A DNA stretch of 64,000 bases from Butyricimonas faecihominis. Lineage in GTDB: Bacteria > Bacteroidota > Bacteroidia > Bacteroidales > Marinifilaceae. The stretch spans positions 4,283,880-4,347,879 of the forward strand of contig NZ_AP028155.1 in NCBI RefSeq assembly GCF_033096445.1, in the 5' to 3' direction. Positions 55,494-63,054 of the stretch are shown here, piece by piece. Every line of letters starts with the position of its first letter. Position 1 is the first letter of the stretch. The translations under genes were made by a program, and so were the position numbers. The notes below the pieces were generated by a model. It was given only the letters and a program-made list of their open reading frames with translations, was not told where the DNA came from and did not search any database.

Positions 55494-55955
55494 ATGAAAA
55501 TAGCATTTACTACATGTATAATTCTCCTTATAGTAGCTTGTTCTTCATCTATAAACAACGAGATGAAACTTGCAGAACAAGAGTTTATTAAACAAAAGTC
55601 TTACATGACGGAACAGGAAGCCCTTTCCAAGGAGATTGATTACTATAAAGCTCCACAAATAACGACACGAGAACATGTTAAATCATTAACAGGAAAAGAA
55701 GTAATCAAAAAATGTAATGATGTAATCAGGAATAACCAAAAACTAAGTGAACAACTTGTTAAAAGTGGATTTGGGTTTATTAGAACACAGAATGTTGGTG
55801 ATATAAAGGAGTACGCACTTAAACATCCAGACGAGGTAATCGCAAATGAATTTAAATTTAGCGGAACGTTTACTCATTACGGTTCCACCAAATACAAACA
55901 AGAGAGTGCAACTGTTATAATTGTATCCAAATTAGACAGATATATCATAGAATAA
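55494..55955 (+). CDS. Predicted lipoprotein, 153 aa
   Basis: The signal sequence MKIAFTTCIILLIVACSSSI has lipobox IVAC with Cys16. The mature part is charged and helical (MKLAEQEFIKQKSYMTEQEA) with a short beta-rich end. No family recognised. Followed by another secreted protein, so both may act at the envelope. Confidence 0.65.
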   Translation: MKIAFTTCIILLIVACSSSINNEMKLAEQEFIKQKSYMTEQEALSKEIDYYKAPQITTREHVKSLTGKEVIKKCNDVIRNNQKLSEQLVKSGFGFIRTQNVGDIKEYALKHPDEVIANEFKFSGTFTHYGSTKYKQESATVIIVSKLDRYIIE

Positions 55956-56025
55956 AACATTGTTACTAATTTAGTTTAAGTTTTTTTGATCAAGAAATTC
56001 TAACGTCTTATCATTAAGTATTGAT

Positions 56026-56541
56026 ATGAGAAAGATATTATTTATTATATTATTAAGCATTAGTTTTTGGGGTATATCAGAAAAATCATACTCGCAATCA
56101 CTAGAATTTCAATATACAACTTACATTAACGGATATTGGGGAGAGTGGAAAAATTCCTACTATTATAAAATAACAGGAACTTGGCAAGACTTTGTAATAT
56201 TTAAGGATAATGTTCATCCTTCAAAATACCTGATGAAGGTTGCTATTACATATCAACCATATAGTAAAAAAGAGATAAAGAGAAAAACAAGAAATAAAGA
56301 ATGGTTTACTTACACGGGGACTATCGAATATTTTGTTTGTAGTGGGAAAAACTGCAAACATCGTTTTCCATGTACACAACTTGATCTTCAAAGTTGGCCG
56401 TATGACATTAAATCAACAAGTAAAGAATATTACAAAAAAACAGTACCAGTTACAGTAAAAATGGACAAGCCTATTGAGAAGAAAGGTAATCGAACTATAA
56501 ATATATTCTTTAATAATCAAGGAATTGGAATTACTTTATAA
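56026..56541 (+). CDS. Secreted hypothetical protein, 171 aa
   Basis: Signal peptide MRKILFIILLSISFWGISEK with cleavage near SYSQS. The mature protein is beta-rich and aromatic (YINGYWGEWKNSYYYKITGT) with a possible disulfide pair in CSGKNCKHRFPC. No family recognised. The glucosaminidase gene begins two bases after its stop. Confidence 0.6.
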   Translation: MRKILFIILLSISFWGISEKSYSQSLEFQYTTYINGYWGEWKNSYYYKITGTWQDFVIFKDNVHPSKYLMKVAITYQPYSKKEIKRKTRNKEWFTYTGTIEYFVCSGKNCKHRFPCTQLDLQSWPYDIKSTSKEYYKKTVPVTVKMDKPIEKKGNRTINIFFNNQGIGITL

Positions 56542-56543
56542 CG

Positions 56544-57843
56544 ATGAAAATTCTTTACAAATGGACTAAGACCTATTATATCAGATACTTTAAAGAATAG
56601 AGGAATAGATACTAAATGGACAGATCACCTAGTAGCACAAGCAGCACTAGAATCTGGTTGGGGAAAAAGTGAATCAGGTAAATTCAATTTATCAGGTATT
56701 AAAGGTAAGGGTACAACAAGAAGTACTAAGGAATACATAAATGGTAAAATGATAAACATTAAAGATTCATTTAAAGATTACAAGAACTATGAAGATTGGG
56801 CAAACCAGTATATTAATTTACTTACTAACAAGAGGTATGGTAAAGCATTTAGTATGTCTGAACAAGAATTTATGCCTTATATAATAAAGCAAGGATACGC
56901 TACTGATCCTAATTATATAAGTAAGTATAATAAAGTACTTAATGAAGTAAAGAAATATGAAGTAGGTGGGAAGATTCAGAGATTTAAGGATGGGAAGCCT
57001 GTTAAGAAAGCAATGACTAATGGCAATTATGGAACTAATCTGACAGGTTGGCAATTCTTTAAAGGTAGAATGATGGATTCACCTTTCTTTGGGGCTTTAT
57101 GTGCATTAGGTTTATGTACAACAGAAAATGCTCCAGAGTACAGAAGAAATTTGCTATATAATAGACATAACCCTTCTGGAAATGAAGCAACTGCAATAGT
57201 AGATTATTTAAATTTAGAGGGAGCTCATAAACCAAGGCCTAAAAGTCTCTCAGGCACTCCTGCAGAAGAAGCATTTTATGCTAGATATCATTACTTACCA
57301 CAAGACTTAATAAAAAGTACCAATATTAGACGTCCTAATGGTAAAGATGATAATTTAAAAGATGCTGAATTTGTAACTACTACTAAAGGAATGGATTTAA
57401 GAATGCAAGCATTAGCTGATACTCTTAATCTAGGTAAATTAGCTAGAATGTCCCCAGAACTTTATAAAAAGCTACAAGAAAAACATGAAGGATTAGTTGA
57501 TCAGGAAGATCTAAAAAAATCATATGCATTTTCTAAAGATTTACTAGATCATCCTAATGTGCCAAAACAAGCACATGAAGACTTATCTATTAAAAAGGAA
57601 AAAGGGGCAGACGGAGGCAACTATACTGGATTAGGAGCATTAAGATACTATGGAATGCAATGGGATGATAAGGACAAGCAAATATATGGTTGGGATTCTT
57701 ATAACTTCGACTGGTGGCAAAGATTAATTGGTAGTATGCCTGCTAGAGAAAAGAGTTTGGAAATAAGAACTAAAATTCCATTTGATCCAACAAAAGGTTC
57801 TAAATTATTAAGAGATAATTTGCAATATTTTGATAATGAATAA
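56544..57843 (+). pseudogene. Glucosaminidase-domain protein with A-tract frameshift at its start
   Basis: A frame open from 56548 to 57843 encodes a complete glucosaminidase (FlgJ/LytG type) domain: LVAQAALESGWGKSESGKFN (with the catalytic Glu), LSGIKG, and QGYATDPNYISKY. It has no start codon before 56749. ATG 56544 reads ATGAAAATTC; removing one A gives MKFFTNGLRPIISDTL in frame with the domain. The C-terminal 250 residues begin YEVGGKIQRFKDGKPVKK and match nothing I know. Predicted to cut peptidoglycan. Three small genes follow within a few bases. Confidence 0.7.
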
Positions 57844-57997
57844 GATTAAAAAGAAAGCACAAATAATAATGTACATGTTAATAATATACATATTAGTTGG
57901 AATTACTATTTACTTAATAAAAGATAGCTTAAATGATTTACCTCGCTTAGGTATAGTAGTAAATAGACTATCTAACTTATATCCAATAATGAAATAA
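57836..57997 (+). CDS. 53-residue single-helix membrane protein
   Basis: Reads MNKIKKKAQIIMYMLIIYIL and on to LYPIMK, with one membrane helix (about 10-28). It overlaps the glucosaminidase stop by eight bases and is followed after one base by the next gene. As the gene directly behind a lysis-type enzyme, it could be a holin or an immunity protein; both are guesses. Confidence 0.55.
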   Translation: MNKIKKKAQIIMYMLIIYILVGITIYLIKDSLNDLPRLGIVVNRLSNLYPIMK

Positions 57998-57998
57998 T

Positions 57999-58139
57999 AT
58001 GATAAAGTTGTCTGAAATTGATCCTATGCTTCTTAAAGTATTACAAGAAGCTAATATACCATTAAATTTAGATGAATTAATAGCAGAAAATATGGAAGAA
58101 TTTAACGAAATGTATGTAAAACCATATAAAATGAAATAA
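57999..58139 (+). CDS. 46-residue acidic protein
   Basis: Reads MIKLSEIDPMLLKVLQEANI followed by PLNLDELIAENMEEF. Helical and acidic. Packed one base after the membrane-protein gene and one base before the next, so part of the same operon. No family recognised. Confidence 0.5.
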   Translation: MIKLSEIDPMLLKVLQEANIPLNLDELIAENMEEFNEMYVKPYKMK

Positions 58140-58140
58140 T

Positions 58141-58398
58141 ATGGAAGAAAACTGGAAAAAGACCATTATAAATAATGTAATAGGTATAGTAGGAGGATTA
58201 GAAGAATTTGGAGAAATGATACCGATGAGTAAATTCCAAAAGGAAGATGAAATTATATACCAATTCTGGGTAGAGAAAGATGATACTTGTATATTTGCCA
58301 AAACAGATGAAAAAGAACTGCAATGGCAAATATTAACAAGCATTCCTTTCTTTATTATTAAGAATGTAGTTGTAGAGAAACTAAATCTTCTTTGGTAA
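58141..58398 (+). CDS. Hypothetical acidic protein, 85 aa
   Basis: Begins MEENWKKTIINNVIGIVGGL. Last gene of the glucosaminidase operon, overlapping the opposing Cys-rich gene by 41 bases. Size, acidity and place behind a putative lytic effector fit an immunity protein, but nothing else supports this. Confidence 0.5.
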   Translation: MEENWKKTIINNVIGIVGGLEEFGEMIPMSKFQKEDEIIYQFWVEKDDTCIFAKTDEKELQWQILTSIPFFIIKNVVVEKLNLLW

Positions 58399-58627
58399 CA
58401 CTAAATTCTTCTGGTTTGTGTGCACTATTACATTCTCTGCGCATAGGAGTAATATACATTATGCCTGCTCTATCTATAACATGAGCACCTACAGGATCAA
58501 GTAGGGGCTCTTTACAACAAGGGCAAACTTTAGGAAGAGATTTATTTGAATGCTTCTTCCAAAAATCAAGCATATTGTCTGACGTTGTAGTATCCTCTGC
58601 GTGGTGAACTTTAATTAGGAAATCCAT
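58358..58627 (-). CDS. Small Cys-rich (CPCC) protein, 89 aa
   Basis: Starts MDFLIKVHHAEDTTTSDNML and has CPCCKEPLLDPVGAHV, then RRECNSAH, which together could bind zinc. I chose ATG 58627 because TATATTTG (58659-58666, minus) is a -7 box 31 bases upstream. Its promoter and leader closely match those of the small gene at 62707, and both are divergent from a QRDNTR-family gene. Confidence 0.6.
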   Translation of the reverse strand: MDFLIKVHHAEDTTTSDNMLDFWKKHSNKSLPKVCPCCKEPLLDPVGAHVIDRAGIMYITPMRRECNSAHKPEEFSVTKEDLVSLQLHS

Positions 58628-58672
58628 AAACATATAAGATTTAAGTAATACATAATTGCAAATATAGATAAT
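58628..58672. promoter_or_regulatory. Divergent promoter shared with the 62.7-kb locus (copy A)
   Basis: On the plus strand AACATATAAGATTTAAGTAA, then AATTGCAAATATAG. The corresponding segment at 62664-62706 reads, on its minus strand, AACACATAAGATTTAAAG, then AATTACAAATATAG. Both carry a TATATTTG box for the small gene and lie the same distance from both start codons. Confidence 0.6.
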
Positions 58673-59953
58673 ATGCAATTAATTGACAAAAATAGTAAAT
58701 ATAGGAAAGTAAAGAGGTTCCAAGGTGGGAACATCGTACAAAGAGATAATACTAGAATGGCATCTAAACTTACACCTAAGTTGAAAGTAGAAGAGCCATT
58801 ACCTAATAATAGAACATATTTATCACAAGCACCTAGCAAAGAGTTACAAGATACATATAATAGAGATAAGAAAATACAGAATGCAGTAGATTTCTTTTAT
58901 AATATGGGTAATACTTATTTAGATTGGGCTAAATTAGGATTATCAGTAGCTCGTCCAGAAGCTGGATTCGTATTAGGAACCGCTGATGCTGGAATTGCTG
59001 CATATAATAATGATTGGAAAGGTGCAGGTATACAAGCTGGATTAGAATTATTACCTTATGTTGGTAAAATTGGAAAAGGTGTTAGTAAAGTAATACCTAA
59101 AAAGAGGTTTGGTAATTATTCCAAAATAGATATAACTGGATCAAGTACTACAGCTGAAAATACAGCAGCTTTTACTAAGGCAATGGATGATGTATATGAT
59201 CAAGTATATTTAGGAGATAAAGTAACACGTGTAGATCCAACTGCACAGAAATCTAGAGTAAAAATTAACCCAGATATTCAAGCTAGGATTGATAGATTAG
59301 GTTTGAAACCTAGAGAGCATTCTCAAACTACTATAGACAACCAGGTAAATAATAAATTAGAATTGTTAGTTGGATATGGTAAAGATAATGCAAATATATT
59401 GGCTAATTACTCTAATAAACCAATTACTAACATAGATGAAATTAATAATATGTTACAAAAGATTAATTCAGAACCAGATGTAGGAGGATTATTGAGTAAT
59501 GGAAATATAGTATTACTAAGTAACAGATTTACGAAACCTAATTATAGTAGTGAACTTATTAGATTTAATTCATTCCATGAATCAGCACATAAATTATACC
59601 AGTTATTAAGAATAAGTCCAGATGTAATTCCTTTTAAAGGAGGATATCCTGCGCTTAATCCAAAGCATCCTATAGGTCAACATTTAAGAGGTTTGCTTAG
59701 CAAATCTAAAGATTGGACTAGATCAGGAGAAGAACTTGCAGCTGATGTATGGGGTTGGAGAGGTGTTAAGAATATAGGATTTAAAGATTTAACTCCAGAA
59801 CAAATTGATATGATGTTACAAGATCCACTTATAACAAGACACTTTAGTGAAGATGCTTTAACTAATAAATTAGATGCAGTGAAGAATGCACTAAAAATAT
59901 TACCAGCAGTTGGTGGTGTAGGAGTGGGAATTAATAATTTAAACAAAAAATAA
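58673..59953 (+). CDS. QRDNTR-family protein with HExxH metallopeptidase-like domain (HESAH)
   Basis: A 426-residue protein. The N-terminal module has FQGGNIVQRDNTRM (16-29), a variable proline-rich stretch, and a glycine-rich hydrophobic segment (about 74-140, LGLSVARPEAGFVLGTADAG) ending KKRFG. The C-terminal domain carries HESAH (302-306) and, 47 residues later, EELAAD (353-358), the spacing expected for a gluzincin-type zinc peptidase (HExxH plus a downstream Glu). The tail ALKILPAVGGVGVGI resembles that of the protein at 61548. A 60-residue acidic gene follows after one base. Probably a delivered effector or phage-associated protein; both are inference. Confidence 0.65.
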   Translation: MQLIDKNSKYRKVKRFQGGNIVQRDNTRMASKLTPKLKVEEPLPNNRTYLSQAPSKELQDTYNRDKKIQNAVDFFYNMGNTYLDWAKLGLSVARPEAGFVLGTADAGIAAYNNDWKGAGIQAGLELLPYVGKIGKGVSKVIPKKRFGNYSKIDITGSSTTAENTAAFTKAMDDVYDQVYLGDKVTRVDPTAQKSRVKINPDIQARIDRLGLKPREHSQTTIDNQVNNKLELLVGYGKDNANILANYSNKPITNIDEINNMLQKINSEPDVGGLLSNGNIVLLSNRFTKPNYSSELIRFNSFHESAHKLYQLLRISPDVIPFKGGYPALNPKHPIGQHLRGLLSKSKDWTRSGEELAADVWGWRGVKNIGFKDLTPEQIDMMLQDPLITRHFSEDALTNKLDAVKNALKILPAVGGVGVGINNLNKK

Positions 59954-59954
59954 T

Positions 59955-60137
59955 ATGTCCAAGATACCAAGAAATGAAAAACCTCTAACAGAAGAAGAAA
60001 GAGCAAAATTACCTCCATTACCTAAATTGAAGCCAGAGGATAATCCTAATTTTATAATAATCAATAAGGAATTAACAGAAGAAGAGAAAGCTGAAAGTAA
60101 AGAAGTGTGGGGAGAAGACAATATTACATGGATATAA
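59955..60137 (+). CDS. 60-residue acidic protein (possible immunity partner)
   Basis: Reads MSKIPRNEKPLTEEERAKLP and on to EVWGEDNITWI; disordered, rich in E, K and P. It starts one base after the HESAH protein gene. Position suggests an immunity or chaperone partner; sequence alone says little. Confidence 0.5.
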   Translation: MSKIPRNEKPLTEEERAKLPPLPKLKPEDNPNFIIINKELTEEEKAESKEVWGEDNITWI

Positions 60138-60158
60138 TAGAAACTATTTAGTTAGATA

Positions 60159-60204
60159 TTGTCTATTAAATAGATTATTAGTAACTTTGTTAAAGTTAAT
60201 TAGA
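60159..60204 (+). promoter_or_regulatory. Promoter of the Panacea operon
   Basis: TTGT (60159-60162), a 19-base spacer and TAACTTTG (60182-60189) match the Bacteroides -33/-7 promoter. It lies 16 bases before ATG 60205, ruling out the upstream TTG start at 60187. Confidence 0.65.
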
Positions 60205-60210
60205 ATGGTT

Positions 60211-60699
60211 ATGAAATCAGAAGCAATAGCACTTGCAAATTACTTTGTTGATTTAGCAAAAAGAGATAATAAACCATTAAGGCAATGGGGATTAATGAAG
60301 CGTGTATATATTACATATGGCTTTTACTTAGCTTTATATGATAAATCAATACTTGATCCAACAGTAGATAGAGTAGAAGCATGGGATAAAGGACCTGTTA
60401 TAACTACTGTACAAGAGCAATTTAAATATTATAAAGGAGATATTACTGGAAAAGCCTCTATTGGAGATGAAACACCAGAGTTGACAGATAATTCTGTTAA
60501 GGCTGTAGCAGATATGGTATGGAAAAGATATACAGGCTATACTGATCAACAACTAGTTGATTTATTGCATAGAGAAGGAACTCCGTGGTCTTTATGTTAT
60601 AGAAAAGGAGCTAATGCTACAATTCCAGACTTGTATACCAAGACTTATTATCTTAAAATAGTAGAAAACCTTCGTGCAAGAAAAGCTAACGAACAATGA
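60211..60699 (+). CDS. Panacea-domain (DUF4065/SocA-like) antitoxin
   Basis: A 162-residue protein from MKSEAIALANYFVDLAKRDN. It has the Panacea pattern: LRQWGLMKRVYITYGFYLAL, then VEAWDKGPVITTVQEQFKYY, then VKAVADMVWKRYTGYTDQQL and LLHREGTPWSLCYRKG. Panacea proteins are antitoxins that pair with many unrelated toxins, including membrane-acting ones. The four-base ATGA overlap with the next gene is typical of toxin-antitoxin operons. An ATG six bases upstream (60205) is an alternative start. Confidence 0.82.
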   Translation: MKSEAIALANYFVDLAKRDNKPLRQWGLMKRVYITYGFYLALYDKSILDPTVDRVEAWDKGPVITTVQEQFKYYKGDITGKASIGDETPELTDNSVKAVADMVWKRYTGYTDQQLVDLLHREGTPWSLCYRKGANATIPDLYTKTYYLKIVENLRARKANEQ

Positions 60700-61061
60700 A
60701 TGAAGAACTAGATGATTTAGCTAATGACCGTACAGATGAAGAGACAATTAATGAGGATGATATTGAACGTCAAATAAAAGCAGAGAAGCTCAACTTAAAA
60801 CGGTTAGAAATAAGGCTTAAAGAGGAAGAGTTATCGAGTAAAAAACAGGATCGAGAGCAGCGTAAAAAATATGTTGATAAGATATTTTATTTGGAATGCG
60901 TCTATTTAACTATTGTCATACTGATTATTGTTGCATTGGGTAATAAATACAACAATTTTTCTCTAGATAAAGAGGTTATAATTGCACTTATAACAACTAC
61001 AACAATAAATGTTATTGGTCTCTTTGTGATCGTAGCTAAATATCTATTCCCTCAGAAATAA
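60696..61061 (+). CDS. Two-helix membrane protein, candidate Panacea-linked toxin
   Basis: A 121-residue protein. An acidic N-terminus and a charged coiled coil (about 25-60, ERQIKAEKLNLKRLEIRLKE) precede two membrane helices (about 63-83 and 93-116) with a short NKYNNFSLDKE loop. It overlaps the Panacea gene by four bases. Membrane-disrupting toxins are known partners of Panacea antitoxins, so this is the likely toxin; no homology to a named toxin is visible. Confidence 0.6.
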   Translation: MNEELDDLANDRTDEETINEDDIERQIKAEKLNLKRLEIRLKEEELSSKKQDREQRKKYVDKIFYLECVYLTIVILIIVALGNKYNNFSLDKEVIIALITTTTINVIGLFVIVAKYLFPQK

Positions 61062-61155
61062 CAAATATACTCCTTCTTACTTTCAAGAGGGAGTTTCTTT
61101 TTAAAACTCTCTGCAATGGCTAGAAGTTAGTGTAATTATCTGCGGGGATAATAAC

Positions 61156-61194
61156 AAAAAAGGACTGACCCAGAAACGGATCAGTCCTTTTTGT
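61156..61194. terminator. Bidirectional terminator
   Basis: AAAAAGGACTGA and TCAGTCCTTTTT form a 12-bp stem around CCCAGAAACGGA, with T runs on both strands. It separates the Panacea operon from the converging 61181 gene, whose stop codon lies in the stem. Confidence 0.85.
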
Positions 61195-61558
61195 TTTTCC
61201 AATATTGCTCTGTAAAGCAGGCAAACTTGGTTCTAGTTGCAAGATAATCTAAATTCATTTGGTTGGCTTCTCGCTCAAAGCAAATGTCTTTATATGCAGA
61301 ATTATAGGGTGGACGTAATAATTCTACTAGCCATAAGATAAAATATACAAGGTAGAAAATTGTATATCCTATCCAGAGTACTTTACAAAAGTCTCTTGCC
61401 TGAGCTTCATGTATAAGTTCATGATTGATAGTTTCTTCTCTTTGGAACCGATCAGATTCCCATCTCTCTTTAGCTTCTTTTCTCACGTACAAAGTTCCGT
61501 ATAAATTAATACATAAGAAACCTTTGAACGGAATAATTGATGAATATTTAATTTTCAT
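61181..61558 (-). CDS. Small membrane HExxH protein (HELIH)
   Basis: A 125-residue protein. ETINHELIHEAQARDF has HELIH (about 46-50) and CFEREANQMN supplies a possible third ligand Glu, with a membrane helix between them (about 61-83). This looks like a minimal M48/M56-type membrane metallopeptidase. It overlaps the stop of the HEFLH gene by 11 bases, so it is translated right after it. Confidence 0.65.
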   Translation of the reverse strand: MKIKYSSIIPFKGFLCINLYGTLYVRKEAKERWESDRFQREETINHELIHEAQARDFCKVLWIGYTIFYLVYFILWLVELLRPPYNSAYKDICFEREANQMNLDYLATRTKFACFTEQYWKNKKD

Positions 61559-62663
61559 TTCTTGGAATCATTAATGTTGCTCCTAAGACACTTGGAAGTG
61601 CCTTTATAGCTTTAGGTATATCTATAAATGCTTTAGGAGTAAACTTAGTAGGATTCCAATGTGGCATTAATTCCATCATAGCTTCAGTAGCTTCTGAATC
61701 TGTTAGGTCTCTAGCTCCTATACCTTTCTTCATTCTAAAGGTATGTGTATCTGCCCAAACTTCATCTGCAGAACCTGCCCAACCATCTCCAAGATAAGGT
61801 TCTAACATTTCAGCTACTTTATTATTAGTATCTGCTTTATAATATCCTCCTTTTACTTTCTTATCTAAAGTCCATTTATTCTTAAATTGAATTCTATGTA
61901 AAAATTCATGCCAAGCAGTATCTTTAACATCTTGTGGAGATAATGTTATTCCACTAGTTGGATCTGTTCTAGAGATCATTACATTACCTTTAGAATCAGT
62001 AGTTCCAACTACCTTTCTCTTAAACATATCTCTTTTCTTAGAATTACTAAATCTTCCTCCAAAGAAATCATTAAAGTTGTTCTTGTTGACTAATCCTGTT
62101 TTACCTTCTCTTGGCATTTTAGGATTATTCCATCCTAACGCTTTAGCTCTATTTACCATATCTGGATGCATTCTACCACCTGGAAACATAGTACTAGTAT
62201 AACTATTCTGTGCTTCCATTAAAGCAATATTCTGAGCACCTACTGTAGTATTAGGATCTAACTTAACAGATTCTGCAATGTTATACTTCTTAGGAGTTCT
62301 TTTAAATAACTTTAATCCAGCAAGTAACGTTCCTAAAGCTTCTCCTGCACCAGCATAAGCACTTTCCTTTATTAAGTTACTTGCTAATGCATAAGCATCT
62401 TTACCACTAAAATTAGTATACGGTTGTGTCCAAAAGTTATTATACTTACCTTTTTCCATGTTCTCATATGCTTCTCTTTTAATGGCATTTATCCTAGCTT
62501 GCTTATCAAAGTATTCACTTTGTTGTGGTTTAGATGATATAGTAGCTCTTTGAGGAATTTCTCTTACTTCTTTCTTTTTAAGTAGAGGTTTAGGAGGTGT
62601 AGATACTCTGGTGTTATCTCTTTGGAAGGTATTTCCATTTTGTAACTTTGGAATTAACTTCAT
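61548..62663 (-). CDS. QRDNTR-family protein with HExxH metallopeptidase-like domain (HEFLH)
   Basis: A 371-residue protein. N-terminal module MKLIPKLQNGNTFQRDNTRV, a basic proline-rich stretch, then KGKYNNFWTQPYTNFSGKDA and a glycine/alanine-rich hydrophobic part (about 91-120). C-terminal domain with WHEFLH (H252, E253, H256) and, 45 residues later, DEVWADTHTF (E301), matching a zinc peptidase. The tail AIKALPSVLGATLMI resembles that of the HESAH protein, although the rest of the two C-terminal domains differs. Divergent from the Cys-rich gene at 62707. Confidence 0.65.
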   Translation of the reverse strand: MKLIPKLQNGNTFQRDNTRVSTPPKPLLKKKEVREIPQRATISSKPQQSEYFDKQARINAIKREAYENMEKGKYNNFWTQPYTNFSGKDAYALASNLIKESAYAGAGEALGTLLAGLKLFKRTPKKYNIAESVKLDPNTTVGAQNIALMEAQNSYTSTMFPGGRMHPDMVNRAKALGWNNPKMPREGKTGLVNKNNFNDFFGGRFSNSKKRDMFKRKVVGTTDSKGNVMISRTDPTSGITLSPQDVKDTAWHEFLHRIQFKNKWTLDKKVKGGYYKADTNNKVAEMLEPYLGDGWAGSADEVWADTHTFRMKKGIGARDLTDSEATEAMMELMPHWNPTKFTPKAFIDIPKAIKALPSVLGATLMIPRNEN

Positions 62664-62706
62664 TTACTTCTATATTTGTAATTATAAACTTTAAATCTTA
62701 TGTGTT
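62664..62706. promoter_or_regulatory. Divergent promoter shared with the 58.6-kb locus (copy B)
   Basis: TATATTTG (62671-62678) is a -7 box 28 bases before the 62707 ATG, followed by a leader ending TTTAAATCTTATGTGTT. The other locus has TATATTTG and a leader ending CTTAAATCTTATATGTTT at nearly the same spacing. Confidence 0.6.
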
Positions 62707-63054
62707 ATGAGATGGGTACGATTACTAACTAAAGTTCCAGTTTGTTTACCTAATGATGCCAAAGAATTGTTTGAATATTATTGCAAACAAAAAGAAATAG
62801 AGGTTTCTAAAGTACGCTGGATGTGCTATTGTTGTCATAAAAAAACTTCCAATATAGTAGCAGCCCTTGTTGTTGATGCTTATGGCGAACATAGAAATCT
62901 ATATCTAACTTTTATATCATTGGATTGTTTAAAGGAATATATAAAAAATCCAGAAAATCCTATTACATTTCAAATATTAGAAGAGGACTTATTATTTATT
63001 TCTAAATATGATCCTTCCTCCGACTTTGTAAACATCTGCATCAAAGAATCTTAA
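62707..63054 (+). CDS. Small Cys-rich protein, 115 aa
   Basis: Starts MRWVRLLTKVPVCLPNDAKE and contains WMCYCCHKKT and a later DCLKEY, so possibly one metal site. Its 3' end overlaps the opposing kinase-like gene by 63 bases. It occupies the same divergent position and has the same promoter as the CPCC protein at 58358, which suggests a regulator or immunity role for its neighbour. Confidence 0.55.
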   Translation: MRWVRLLTKVPVCLPNDAKELFEYYCKQKEIEVSKVRWMCYCCHKKTSNIVAALVVDAYGEHRNLYLTFISLDCLKEYIKNPENPITFQILEEDLLFISKYDPSSDFVNICIKES

